Of a DNA stretch of 64,000 bases, positions 25,785-37,678 are shown piece after piece; the first letter of the stretch is position 1, and the number at the start of each line of letters is the position of its first letter. The stretch is from Nyssa sinensis. Its lineage: Eukaryota > Streptophyta > Magnoliopsida > Cornales > Nyssaceae. A program made the translations under genes and the position numbers. The notes beneath the pieces are model-generated. The model saw nothing but the letters and a program-made list of their open reading frames with translations, ran no database searches and was not told the origin of the DNA. The stretch is taken from positions 32,428,751 to 32,492,750 of the forward strand of contig CM018032.1 in assembly GCA_008638375.1 (NCBI GenBank), read 5' to 3'.

Positions 25785-27041
25785 CAAGGGCTTCGCCTTG
25801 TTGGTTAGCGTTTGGACATTGGCAACGGTCATAACCCATTTGTTTGCATATACCGCATTTATTTCATGCGCGACCTTCACTGAGGTCTATTTCATTCCTA
25901 AGTCATGTTGACCTAGGACGACTTTTTGTTCGTAGAAGGGTTGTATTATGGCATATAGTTAGACCAGATGGTGTGTCCCAAATAATCCTCGTGCTAGGGC
26001 GAAATAAAATTGGGGTCCTCATATCTTTTCGTAGGCTTAAATGCTGTAACATTTGTCAATGCACCCATCATAAGCTATCATCAAGTCTACCAATACAGCT
26101 AATGCATAGGAAAATGGAATTATATAAGTATTCTACTTCCCACAATTGTATATATTGTAATTAAGATTGAAAACTTGAGCATTAATTTTCATTGTTAACA
26201 CCCGCATAATTCCAAGGCTGGAGTTAAAAGGTGTTAACTTGTGGGCACCAACATTCACCTGATTTCGAGCAATCATCTCAAATGCATAAAGAATGTATGT
26301 ATAGTTATTACGTATACCCTTCATAACCAATTCCTACCTAGTATTAAAGTAGTGTACAACATGGTAAAATATATATTCTACCCATGTGGTGATTGGAAAT
26401 TTTCTTGCTCCCCTCAAGACATCATTAAATATTTCTGATATATTGGTCGTTTGCATACCATAGCGACAACCACCATCATGAGCAATGGTCCACATTTTTT
26501 TGCTAAATTCGCTTTAACCATTTGGCTACTCCTTTATTGAGTATTTCAATTTCCTCCATCGTTGTATCAAATTTACGTATTTGATAAGCGCTTCCAGCAA
26601 TCCACACAAGTCTCTTTAAGTATGCAATCTTAAACTTGCTGTTAAAGTTACTCTATACATGTCGTAAGTAGTAGCGATGGTATAAATTTGGCCATCACCA
26701 TAATGAATTACTCTCAGTTACAGCTGCAAGTATGCCTTTGTGTCGATCAAAAATCAAGCAAATGCCTTTTCTCTCTCGAATCACATGAATATTAAAATGG
26801 TGCAAAAACCAACTCCAACTATCATAACTTTCATTTTCAACCACAGCGAATGCAAGAGGGAAAATCTGATTGTTTCTATCATTGCCATTGCAATTAACAA
26901 CTTCCCCTTGTACCTCTTGTATAGGAATGTGGCATCTATACTCACCACGGGGCGATAGTGTGTAAACCCTTCAATCTAGGGTTTGAATGCCCAAAATACG
27001 TTGTCAAATATGACCTTATCTATGTTATTAGTGAGGATATG
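25785..27041 (-). pseudogene. MULE transposase pseudogene, catalytic and C-terminal part
   Basis: Minus from 27041: FDNVFWAFKP, then VVSIDATFLYKRYKGKLLIA (first catalytic Asp of the MULE DDE fold), FPLAFAVVENESYDSWSWFL and CLIFDRHKGILAAV (second Asp with the DRHxG motif). After that come TTNISEIFNDVLRGAR and a SWIM-type zinc-finger position in which the usual PCSHALA has become PFSYALA. At the end SRPRSTRLRNEID is followed by a C2HC knuckle, NKCGICKQMGYDRCQCPN, at about 25.85-25.79 kb. These are ordered as in MuDR/MULE transposases. Several frameshifts and stops make it inactive. The N-terminal half lies at 32861-34304, beyond solo LTR G2, with the TSD ATATG on both sides. Confidence 0.93.
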
Positions 27042-28149
27042 TGTCACATCCCGAACCCCACCCTACGCGGATGTCGAGGACGTGATGCCAGTTAGCCGCC
27101 ACGCGACCAACCAAAGGCAATTTCTGAACTTTCTAGTGAATTGCACTCCGACTGTAGGGTCAGATGCAGCGAAATTTAAAACTTTTCTTTTTTTTTTTTT
27201 CTTTTTTATCACGGGAATGCAACTCATGTATCCACTGTAGGATATGTATCACACAGAGCAAGTCTAAAATCCAACAACTAACAACTCAACCTCAGAGCAT
27301 ATCTATAATTCGACATATAACAACAGAGCAGAACTATAATCTCTAGAGTACCTTTTAAATCCATGAGCCATATCAATATTCAGTACATATCAGTCAAGTC
27401 AGTCATAGTACATCACTCACCCGATTAAATAGATTCAATCCTCAACAATCCAGTCTCCACAGATCAGTGCCATCAGATCCAATAGATATCAGTTCCTGAA
27501 AAATGTTAGGGAATGGGGTGAGCTTCGAAAAGCCCAATGAGTAACACAGGTTCCCTGTCATGGGTTTCAAACCATTGTTGTTTACAAAGCACAAGGGTAG
27601 TTCAGTTGTTTCTAAAATAGCAGTTTTATGAATCTACTTTAAATGCAGTTTCAGTAGAATAAAGCAGAACTGAACAAAATAAAACAACAGATCGGGATAG
27701 ACAGAACATAACAGACCATATCAAGTATAACCGTACAGAACAGAACACAACAGGTCAGGACGAAGCAGAACCGAGCAGAGCAGGACATAACAAATCAGAA
27801 CAGGATGAAACAAAGCATAACAAATCAGAACAGAATGGTAAATGATGCCAATATATCAATCAGAGACAACAGGTCAGAATAGAACTGGGTCAGAATAAAA
27901 TGGGTCGAAATAGAACAGGTCAGAACGGATCACAATAAAACATAATAGAACGGAACGGAACAAAACATAACAAGTCATAACCGAACAGAACGGAATAAAA
28001 CTTGACAAATTAGAATAAAACAAAACGGAACATAACAGAACTGGAGCGGAAACAATATGTCAACCAGAGATACAGGTATATCATCAACGGAACGAAACAA
28101 GACAGAACTGGGTGGAAACAGTATATCAATCAAGGATACAAGTATATCA

Positions 28150-29165
28150 TCAACGGAATGAAACGAATCAATATCAATCAGGACGAGTCATATCAGAACT
28201 GAACATGACGGAACAAAATGAAACAATATCAATCAGGACAAGTCATATCGGAACTGAACATGACGGAAACAAACGAAACAATATCAATCAGGACAAGTCA
28301 TATCGGAACTGAACATGACGGAACAAAACGAAACAATACATCTATCAGAACAAGACATATCGGAATTGAACAGGACGGAACAAACTGGTACAATATCAAT
28401 CAGGACGGATCAGGACAGAACATATCAAACATAACAAATCAGGACGGATCAGGACGGAACAGATCAAACATAACGAAACAGAACGGATCAGGACGGAACA
28501 GATCAGACATAACAAATCAGGACGGAACAGATCAGACATAACAAATCAGGACGGATCAGGACGGAACAGATCAGACATAACAAATCAGGACGGATCAGGA
28601 CGGAACAGATCAGACATAACAAATCAGGATGGATCAGGACGGAACAGATCAGACATAACAAATCAGGACGGATCAGGACGGAACAGATCAGACATAACAA
28701 ATCAGGACGGATCAGGACGGAACAGATCAGACAGATCAAACGGATCAGGTCAGGACAAAACAGATCAAACAAAACAGGTCAGACAGATCAAACAGAACAG
28801 GTCAGGACAGATCAAACAGAACAGGTCAGGACAGATCAACAGAACAGGTCAGGACAGATCGAACAGAACGGGTCAGACAGATCAACTAGAACAGATCAGA
28901 ACAGATCAACAGAACAGGTCAGGACAGATCGAACAGAACGGGTCAGACAGATCAACAGAACAGATCAGAACAGATCAAACAGAACAGATAGTTAAACACA
29001 TTCATTTGAAACAGTATTAAAAACAAGAGTACAGTTAAAACATCAGAGTAACAGAACAGATCAGTTAAAACATCAGAGTAACAGAATAGATCAGTTAAAA
29101 CATCAGAGTAATAGAACAGATCAGTTAAAACATCAGAGTAACAGAACAGATCAGTAATGAGCAGA
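28150..29165. repeat. four successive minisatellites in LTR G2
   Basis: Four different tandem repeats follow each other: about four copies of the same 55-bp unit as in G1 (28160-28380); about seven copies of a 39-bp unit around ggacggatcaggacggaaca (28430-28730); short 20-23-bp units of the 'cagaacaggtcaggacagat' type (28770-28985); and four copies of a 30-bp unit around cagttaaaacatcagagtaa (29030-29160). Reading frames here, such as the repeated CSVLIRPDLLCLI frame, are repeat artefacts. Confidence 0.88.
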
Positions 29166-32100
29166 GCAGAACAGTATAATAGAATAAACAGTACAGTATG
29201 CACAGATTAAACAGTGCGGTATGCTCATGTAGTGCTCAAGACTGAAGTGGTACCAAGAGTCAGTTGTTCTTTCAGTAAAAGCAGCGATAGGTTTATTGCA
29301 GTACAGAACAAAGGAATCAGACAGTAAAAATCATGCATTTGAATAAGGGCATGAAATCAGTGTATCAGGTAAAACAGTACAGTACAGTATTTAAAATACA
29401 GTAACTAGACGGTGTGCTTATACACCAATTCAGGAGTCAGGGTTACTCACAAACTGTTATGGTTATCTCCTTGCACAAACAATCTGATAACCTCCAAGTA
29501 CGTCAGGCCTCAACATGTATATCCTGAACAATCATCATTAATCATAAACAGATCAGAATTTATCCATTCAGGTCTTATTCGTCATCTTAGGTGTCTATCG
29601 GATTACCTAAGATAACCTAGTAGCCTATCGCCCTCTTATAGGGTTTAATCCGGGGCTATTTTATTCTTAAATTAGGCTTAGCAGTCATCAGGATTATAAC
29701 CTAAGTCATTAGACTTCCATCGTTATCAGTCGGTCACTTATTCAGTCTTAGGGGCAAAACGGTCATTTGTCACTTTTGCCCCGGACCCCTGTCAAGGTCC
29801 TCAGAATGGTCTTTATATCTTAAATATAAAGTTATACGTCTTTTGGACTCCAGTTAGTATCAGTTAGGTTCTTATTTTAGCGATAGGGGCAAAATGGTAA
29901 TTTTGCCATTCTTACCCCGGACCTTATCATGGTCCTCAGAATGTCCCAAATATCTTGTACATAATTTTCTAAGTCCTTTGGACTTCGTTTGGTATCTGCT
30001 TTTGGTCATCGGGACACATTAGTCAGTTTCTCGTTTTACGCGTTAACTTGTTCCGGAAGTCTTATTTAGCCCTTCAGTGTTCATAAGTATCCTTATGATA
30101 ATTTATCAGATCAGTTTGACCTTTATTTGACCTCTACTTTGCACTTACTGTGCTCAGGGGTATTTTGGTCATTTTATGTTTTGTAAGATTCTGACCCCGG
30201 TTCGTCATTTATTCGGGTATATAGTTTCACCAGTGTTCGGGTTTCTATCGGTATCAGTTTCGTTCCAATCGGCCTTCATTTGGGCTTAGTACAATATCAG
30301 GGGTAATTTGGTAATTTCACATGTTGTGTAACCAAATTGTTCAGGACTCCAGTTCATAAAATGGACCTTACCATTGGGTCCAGAGCGTCCGACATAGTTA
30401 AGTTGGACTATCTTTTATGTTTAATTTGCCCTGGGTATCACTAGGGGCAGTTCAGTCATTTTACAATTTATGTGTGTGTATTTTTTTTTTCGGGACTTCA
30501 GTTCATTAAACGGACCTCACCGTTGAGTCCGGAATGCCCGACATAGTCAAAATAGGCTGTCTTTTATTTTTAGTTGGCCTGGGTACCATCAGGGGCAGTA
30601 CAGTAATTTATCACTTACAGGTCTGTATTTTTCGGTACTATATTTCCCAATTTGGACTGTACCATTGAGTCCAGAATGCTTGAAATAGTGAAAATACACT
30701 ATTTATTTAATTTATTTGGACTCCGTTTGACATATTTAATGTCTAGGGGTAAAATCGTAATTTTACCTATTTAATAAAATAATCAAATAATAATTTTATT
30801 ATTTAATTAATTCTTTAGGGCTTGATTGCACAAAATTTCAGAAATCAGGGCCACTATGCAATATTCAGAACTATCAGGGGTAAATCCGTAATTTCAGAAA
30901 TCATATAGGGGTCAAAACATAATTTCTTAAGTTAGGGGTTCAACCCACAGGGTTCAAGGGTCCAAGGATTGAACCGGTCCAAAAATCTTAGAAGCCAACC
31001 GGTTCAGTGACCTTAAGAAAACCGGAATAAGATACTCCAGTTATCCCCAATTTCTTTCTTATTCTCGGTTCGGATAGGCCCAGTTCCGGATTTTAATTTC
31101 GTGCATCCGTAACCAAACAGGTGGAATTGATTTTAAAACAAATCAGGTAAGCCAAACGGTGCCGTTCCATTAAAACGGTGGCACGTTCGTGGACAGACAC
31201 GTGTCCGAGTCGGTTCAGTGGGTTTAGGCGTGTTGGACGAGTCGACTCGTCGTCTTCTTCACCAACCAGTGTACTGTTGCCCTAATTCCCAGTCCCCATT
31301 TTTCTCTATTTCGTGCCATTTCAGGTGCGGATTCCTACTGTTTTTGGTTCCGATCGATTCCTGGGAGTCAAGCCATCAATTTGGCATTCATTTTATGGAT
31401 CGAACCAAGCTCAAAGGCTCGGTTCACTCCATTATCTCGCAGACCTGCAAGTGGACCATATAGCTTCATTTCTTAACCAAATCTCGTGAGATTTGGTTCC
31501 TTGTGATCCCTAGGTCATGGAGGTTCAGTTCATGTGCTTAAAACAAGTTTTAAAGCCTTGTTGATAAAAATGGGTCATGGACCCGTGACCTGCAAGTTCA
31601 GATTCGAGGGCCTTTCCTAGGGTGTTGGGGTCGTGGGTGGTGATATTTGAAACCCTCTCAGTGTCTAGATCAGTTCTAGACCATCAAAACTTGGTTTTAG
31701 GGAGGTCGAATCAGGCCCAGTTTTGGAGGTGTCATCCATGGCGGTTTGGTCACGGTTTGGGGTCTCGAGCCCCATTCGAGCCTCCCAGTTGATTCAGAAT
31801 CGTTCTAAGGCCTCACAGGAACTCATTTATACAGTTTAAATGGATTAAAACTATCAGAACAGTATGTCAAATTTTAACAGAAAATTTTTCAGTTTAAAAA
31901 GGAGTATACCTTGGTTCAGGCCATTGTTCCTCCCTCCCATAGCTCATTTCAGACCTTGGCACCTCAGGTGTGCCCCAGTCCCAGTCGTGCAGCACACAAG
32001 CCCCCTCAGTTCCTCCTCCTTTGGGCACCTCCATGGACACATACTTTGTGTATATCTCTCTGCCCACTTTCTCACTCTAACAGATCTCATGCACCAATTT

Positions 32101-32372
32101 TCTGATTTCTGAATATTCAGCTCACACATTTGGTGTTATAGAGATCCCAAGCTCATGTGTATATTAGTGCACACTTATACACATACATAATCATACATGT
32201 AGGGTCTAGGTCTAATTGTAGACACTTGAGATGTGATGATAAGGCTGAAGTGTAGGGGTTTAGGTCATGATGGAGGTTTTGCATGTAACCTCATTGGTCA
32301 GTTTGGGAGGTGGCCCCACCAGAATTCTGGGTTATTTACCTTTTATTGTATATTTGTACACAAAGACAGTAG

Positions 32373-32436
32373 TAGCCCAGTTGGTAATTTTTTGGATGAG
32401 GTTTCTTTTCACTCAAAGGTTAAGGGTTCAATTCCC
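32373..32436 (+). other. tRNA-like module, antisense to LTR G2
   Basis: A-box-like TAGCCCAGTTGGTAA at 32373 and B-box/T-arm AAGGG-TTCAATT-CCCTT around 32424, about 50 bases apart, 424-487 bases from the LTR start. The T-arm is unchanged relative to G1. Confidence 0.6.
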
Positions 32437-32860
32437 TTGGCCTCCCATTTGGCCATTTTCCCCATATTTTCGGTTAAGGCCACGTTTGGTTGCACAGTAA
32501 TTCAATTTTTCATGTTTGCTACATAACTTTCATTCCGTAGCTCCTTTTTCAATGCGGTTTCTTCCGAGAGCTTCATAATTCAGTTCGCTTCAGTGTCAGA
32601 GGTTCCATGTCATTTATTAATCATTCGGGATTTCCCGGGTTAGCTAATTCGGGTTCTGTTGGTGTTAAAACGGCATTATTTTATCGATTTAACCAGTAAT
32701 TGGGTTTGGGTATCATACCCTTTTCCCCCAGACATATTTGATTATTTAATCGGTCCATGGCGACCGTCGGGATCATAATTAATTCCCTAATCATTCTATA
32801 AGCCGGTATTAATTAATAATTAATAACTAATTATTAATTACGCAAAGTCGGGGTGTTACA

Positions 32861-34304
32861 ATATGCTGCCACCTTACTATTGGTCTGACGTTGTACTGTT
32901 GTAGTGCACTAAAAAATTTAGGCAACAACTTGTAAGATGACTCATAGTCTCCAAATATCATTGCAATAGCTTTCTGCTTTGCATTCCAAGCCTTCTTATA
33001 TGACTCATTGTACTTGAATTTTTGTTGCATATAGTCTATGACAACTGAAATTTTGAGCGACGAATCAGCTTTCACAAGACCTTTGATGTCCGCGCCAATT
33101 AATGTTAATGTCAACTATCAGTGATCTCGGTTTACCTCTGAGTACAAGCAAGTGTGGGGTCCTTTGTACTTTGTGATCTCAAACAACCCACGCTTCTGCC
33201 TTTTACACGCACGAACCCTCCATTGGCAACCACACTCATCACACATCCTACAGTGAATAGACTATACTCTTAAACATGTTTCCACCATCTTATACTATTG
33301 ATGTGTCTTGATGAAGTACAATTACATAGCGGCTCTCAAACGATTCTTGTCGGCAAACCCGAGACCCTTAGACAACTCCTCCCTTCATCGGATCCCATGG
33401 TTTTCCATAAGCTGATGGATAACTGTCCAATGTCTCATTTAGTATATCAATGGTTGTGAACAATCCAGACATCGACTCGTGCATCTGAGAGTCCCCAGAC
33501 ATTCCACTACTTGTTTGGCCCACTTTTTCCCTTCATCATCTTCTTTGTCCTCCTCACCCAAGTTATCCATCATCCTCAATTCCTTATCCTCGACTTTGGC
33601 TTGTTCATCATCCGAGTTATGTGGAGTTAGGTTTATAGCAACTGTTCTGTCAAACCAGCTACGATCTTCTGTCATAGCTAACTCATGAACAAATCCCCTA
33701 GTTGTGGACACTAGAATGTTAGGCTTAGCAATGGGGCGATTCTTGAACATTCTGGATGTTGGGGCCAACAGTAGACTATGTATAATGGGGCTGAAAATCC
33801 CCGAATTCTATCATATACTAGTTAAGCGAGGGTGTTGGTTGATAGTCTTGCACTGCTGATACGGGGATCTCAAGTGACGAGCATCCATATTCTTGTATGA
33901 GTAGTGTAATGTATGGACCGAGAGCCTAACTCGTACCCCAACCTTCAAGAATATCCTCCATCTCCACCTACAAGTCAATGCTACTTATTTGAAAATTCTC
34001 GAGCACAGCAAAGACCATTGACTCAACACTTTTGTCATCAATAATTTTCAATGACATATATCTTATCTGAATTCCTAGTGTCGATGAAAATCTACAAGTC
34101 AACCTCAACAGACATGAATTTTTCGCCTAGCTGCATCACACGACAAATCTTGTCCAAAAGTTGACTGTAGGTAGTTCTGAGCTTCACTCGAATGTTGTGT
34201 CGGGGATGGGTAGATCGTAAGAAAATCTTGTATCCCCGTAACACATATTTCCCCCTGAGAAAATCATTATGCATACGTTTCTTTTTGCCATTTAATACCT
34301 TCAA
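32861..34304 (-). pseudogene. MULE transposase pseudogene, N-terminal part
   Basis: Read minus from 34304: a basic start with a LRTTYSQLLDKICRVMQL segment, then RYMSLKIIDDKSVESMVFAV and LENFQISSIDL, the usual N-terminal domain of plant MuDR proteins; an acidic linker (33.77-33.44 kb); a Cys-rich zinc domain near 33.25 kb with KRRGLFEITKY-like residues followed by PHTCLYSEV-type sequence; and from 33114 DIKGLVKADSSLKISVVIDY and AWNAKQKAIAMIFGDYESSY, the helix-turn-helix block that precedes the catalytic core. The reading frame then runs into the G2 insertion at TSD ATATG. The gene is broken by frameshifts in the linker. Confidence 0.9.
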
Positions 34305-36264
34305 AAACCCTTAACAAGTAATATATGTATATTTATCCCAGTTATTCTTCTAGCAAACTTTTGTACATAACAAATGCAAACTAAAATTACAAATAACAAA
34401 CATTTTTTAAAATATAAATAGTCAATGCTTCAAAAAAAAATTATCATATTTCCCCACATCCCTCGTGGATAACATATTTTTTTATATCTCTTTCTTTTAA
34501 CATGTTTATGCATAACACAAAAATATGAAATTATGTTTTGGGGCTAGAGTGCTTGAAGTCTATGTGAAAGTATTGATTCCAAGAGCACCACATAAGAAGC
34601 AGCATAAACAATTAACACAAGGAGTCACCTTTTGTCTAAAAAAATTGAACATCTTCAATAAACTCTTCAAATATTAATATTTTATTGCTTTTTATTTTTT
34701 ATTATTATGAAGTTTTATTTCATATTTTGAATTCTCACTACTTTTATTCTTTACCAAATTCAAATTTGAAGCTTATCAAAATAATCCATTTGAATGATAC
34801 AAATTTTTCTCTAATTCTATTTATGAATTTAAATTTTTTGTTACCTCCAATTTTACTTAAAATTTGAATGTATTATGTAATTACAAGAAAATAAGAATAT
34901 ATTATTTCAATTATTTAATTTCATATAACTTAATATAATAATTAAAATAATGGTTGACGGTAATATATCCTAAGGGCCTTGCAAGGCAACATGGTTTAAA
35001 TAATTATAAATTAAAGTTTTCATGAATTTCTGTAAGCATCAAGAACAAGAGTTATTATCACACAAATAAGGGAACAAAAATAACCATGGGGGATGAGAGA
35101 ATGACCTTAATAAAAATCAAATTATAGCTCCACAACCCTACTCGACACTATTTAAACTACCATTGTTAACACAGTTAAGTGCAGATCTTGAAAAAGAAAA
35201 ATAAAAAAAAGGAATCAACAAGTTTATCATAAAAACATGTTTGCTGGAAATATATGAGATAAATCGAACTATTTGAGCATGATGTTTGATCTAAAAAACA
35301 TAAAACAAGAAATTGTGTGTCATCTAGCACAACACATAAGATTTCATTACCTTTATTTATTTATTTATTTCCAAAAAAAAAGGTAGAATTTGGATTTTAT
35401 TTTTAAATGGAAAGATTTTTCATACACCATTCTCCCAGTTTCATTCTTAATTTTTTCTTGTTGCAAGACATAAAAAAGCCCATTATTGGATCACTGGTCC
35501 CAATGTAATAGAATTGTATAGGAAATCATCATCGCACCAACGCTATATAATGTAGGGCATAACTCATGCTTTCTAACAAAAACATTCAGACATCAACCAA
35601 TGCACATGCATAATATAATGCTAAGGGAATAAGATGATTGGAATCACTTCTTCAAACCCCAAAAAGTACATGTATCTTATTCAAACCAAAAAAATAATGT
35701 TCAAACACTAATTTACTTAGCACAGAGTACCCATTGACACTTCCTCAAATCCAAAAAATTACATGTATCTTTTTTAAACCAAAACAAAAAATAAAAAAAT
35801 TCAAACGCTAATTTACTCAGCATAGAGTACCCATTGGCACTTCTTCAAAATCAAAAATAAATTAATAATGGATTTGCAACATACAGTTGCAATCGAGAGG
35901 AAGAATAAGAAATGTTTATTAGCTCTGAAGAGTGTTGCAGCCAATGTATATATGTTTGAGATTGAGAGTGTTAGATTTAGAGACTAAGAGTGAAAGTGAA
36001 CTTACCTAATAGTGGTGTGGTAATTTTATACACGAAATCTAGCTACCAGATATGGGGGGCTAGGGCTAGGGCTAGGCTTCATGGGATCTGAGCAGGAAGG
36101 TGCCACTCGTGCCCCTACTATGATGGAAAAGTTTGATGCTCGTGCTCTTCTGAGATGAAGGTGACCAAGCAGGTTAGACGAAAAGAGAGAATCATTTCAT
36201 AGAAGAGGGAGAAGAAGAGAGAAATAAGAAAGTGAAACCAGAGAGCGCGAAGTCAATTTTTTAT
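34305..36264. other. unassigned AT-rich DNA upstream of the MULE transposase
   Basis: No gene is recognised. A direct duplication of about 95 bp lies at 35645-35850 (shared cactaatttacttagcacag and 'agagtacccattg'). A short gggctagggctaggg run is at 36056-36080. As the 5' flank of the minus-strand transposase it may hold the MULE promoter and terminal region, but I could not find matching terminal inverted repeats. Confidence 0.4.
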
Positions 36265-36545
36265 TATTTTAGAAATTGCATTCTCATATTGTGATTTCCA
36301 GAAATCACATTCTCATATTACAATTTCCAGAAATCGCATTTCGAAGCTATAATTTCAAGACATCGTATTCTCGAGATATGATTTCAATGCAATCATATTC
36401 CAAAGATGCAATTTCAAGCCTAATTAAATTACCGTAATTAACTCATAATTCTTAATCAAAATCGTATTTCCAAATCGTAAGTCCAAGATGCGATTTCATT
36501 GAAAAATTAACAGTGAAATCCTATGTTGAAAATGCAATTTCTAAA
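36265..36545. repeat. 29-30-bp palindromic repeat cluster
   Basis: About six to eight diverged units, each close to AAATCGCAT-tctcgag-ATGCGATTT followed by 'tcaag', that is, each monomer is itself an inverted repeat. Units are clear at 36267-36415 and become ragged to 36545. It may be a terminal or subterminal repeat block of the old MULE. Confidence 0.6.
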
Positions 36546-37071
36546 ACTACATGGGTTTGAGAAATAGTTGAAAAACCACATGGGTTGGGGAAAAAATTAT
36601 TGTTCTTTGCATTGAGGGTTGTATGTGTCAACAACCATCCGTCAAATCCTAGCCTCTCGTCTGTCACCTCAGCCAAAAGTGGAGCAGAGCAGTAATACTT
36701 TTTTATGGCTTTGTTTCTTATCGCAGTCGGCTCAGCTGTGTTTGAATTTTGTGACGTGGCATACCATGTAAGGCGTGCAAAGTTAGATAGGTGAAGATAG
36801 GAGGGTCGTAAAACATTACTCTTGTGATAATGTTTCTAACTTCAAAAAAACTTAAAAATAAATCAGTTGGATGAAAATAGAAGGAAAAAAAACACTAGTG
36901 TAAAAAAAATTAAGTTAATTATTAAAAAATTCCTTAAATAAATATTTATAAAGCAAGGTTCAACGTAAAACAATTTAACCACAAAAGTCTCTGACTTTTT
37001 ATTTATTTATATTTATTAGAAGGTAAAGACAAAAGTGGTTGATGTAGCATTAAATTTTATTTTTTAATGAT
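36546..37071. other. unassigned intergenic stretch left of element A
   Basis: AT-rich, no coding signal or named repeat. It ends at gattt (37072-37076), the presumed left TSD of element A. Confidence 0.4.
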
Positions 37072-37542
37072 GATTTTGTAACATCCCGGACCCAGTTAAG
37101 TGGGGTAATTAAGGATAATAATGATTATCATACAATAATTTACTTAATAATCATGGACAATTCTAATTGAAGCTAATGGTCCATAAATATGGAAGTGGGT
37201 CCATAATATGGAAACGAATGTGTAAATGGGAGCAACTAGTTATAAATTGGAGACAACTAATTTTAAGAATGCAAATTAATGTCAAGGGTCATAACTTGGT
37301 AGCAAGTTACAATTAGTGTTAATCATGGATAAGCATGTGAATAGTTATAGAAAATTAGTGCATGAAAGACACTAAGTTAAGACTAATGATGCATAAATAA
37401 AGTAGGCTTAATCAAGAAATATTGCAACAATTATGAGTAGACTTTTGTGAGGTTTTAAGTGCAAGGTTTGAGGGATTAAAAGTATCCTAAAATGAAATAT
37501 AATGCATCAAAAAGAAAATAAAAGAGTAAAAAGACACCTACC

Positions 37543-37612
37543 AAGGCTTGAACATTGCACTTCACAAAAGTTAGATTATAACCTCCAAAAAGGACACCAA
37601 TTAGGCTGCAAC
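37543..37612 (-). other. degraded tRNA-like module, antisense to LTR A
   Basis: The minus strand has GCAGCCTAATTGGTGTCC (A-box-like, from 37609) and, about 55 bases on, TGTTCAAGCCTTGG (eroded B box, from 37555). The spacing and distance from the LTR start (466 bp) match the module in G1 and G2. Confidence 0.4.
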
Positions 37613-37642
37613 ACTTTTGTACTATAATACCGTTTAAAAATG

Positions 37643-37678
<36 letters not shown>

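Larger units (their letters stand above)
27042..32860 (-). mobile_element. solo LTR G2 (5.8 kb), inverted relative to G1
   Basis: On the minus strand it begins TGTAACACCCCGAC (at 32860) and ends TGGGGTTCGGGATGTGACA (at 27042), flanked by the perfect TSD ATATG (27037-27041 and 32861-32865). It splits the MULE transposase between the lead-in residues RPIVRWQHI and the first catalytic Asp. It is colinear with G1, including the tRNA-like module (32373-32436), splice-site matches (31909 and 27496) and hairpin, but differs in the minisatellite block. No PBS, pol or second LTR. Confidence 0.93.

Noticed and set aside
36005..36033. TATA box and splice donor on the minus strand upstream of the MULE gene
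   Set aside because: TATAAAAT and AG|GTAAGT are only ~20 bases apart, so the donor would lie before any transcription start set by that TATA box.
36056..36080. Telomere-like gggctagggctaggg run
   Set aside because: Only three units and the wrong unit for plant telomeres (TTTAGGG).
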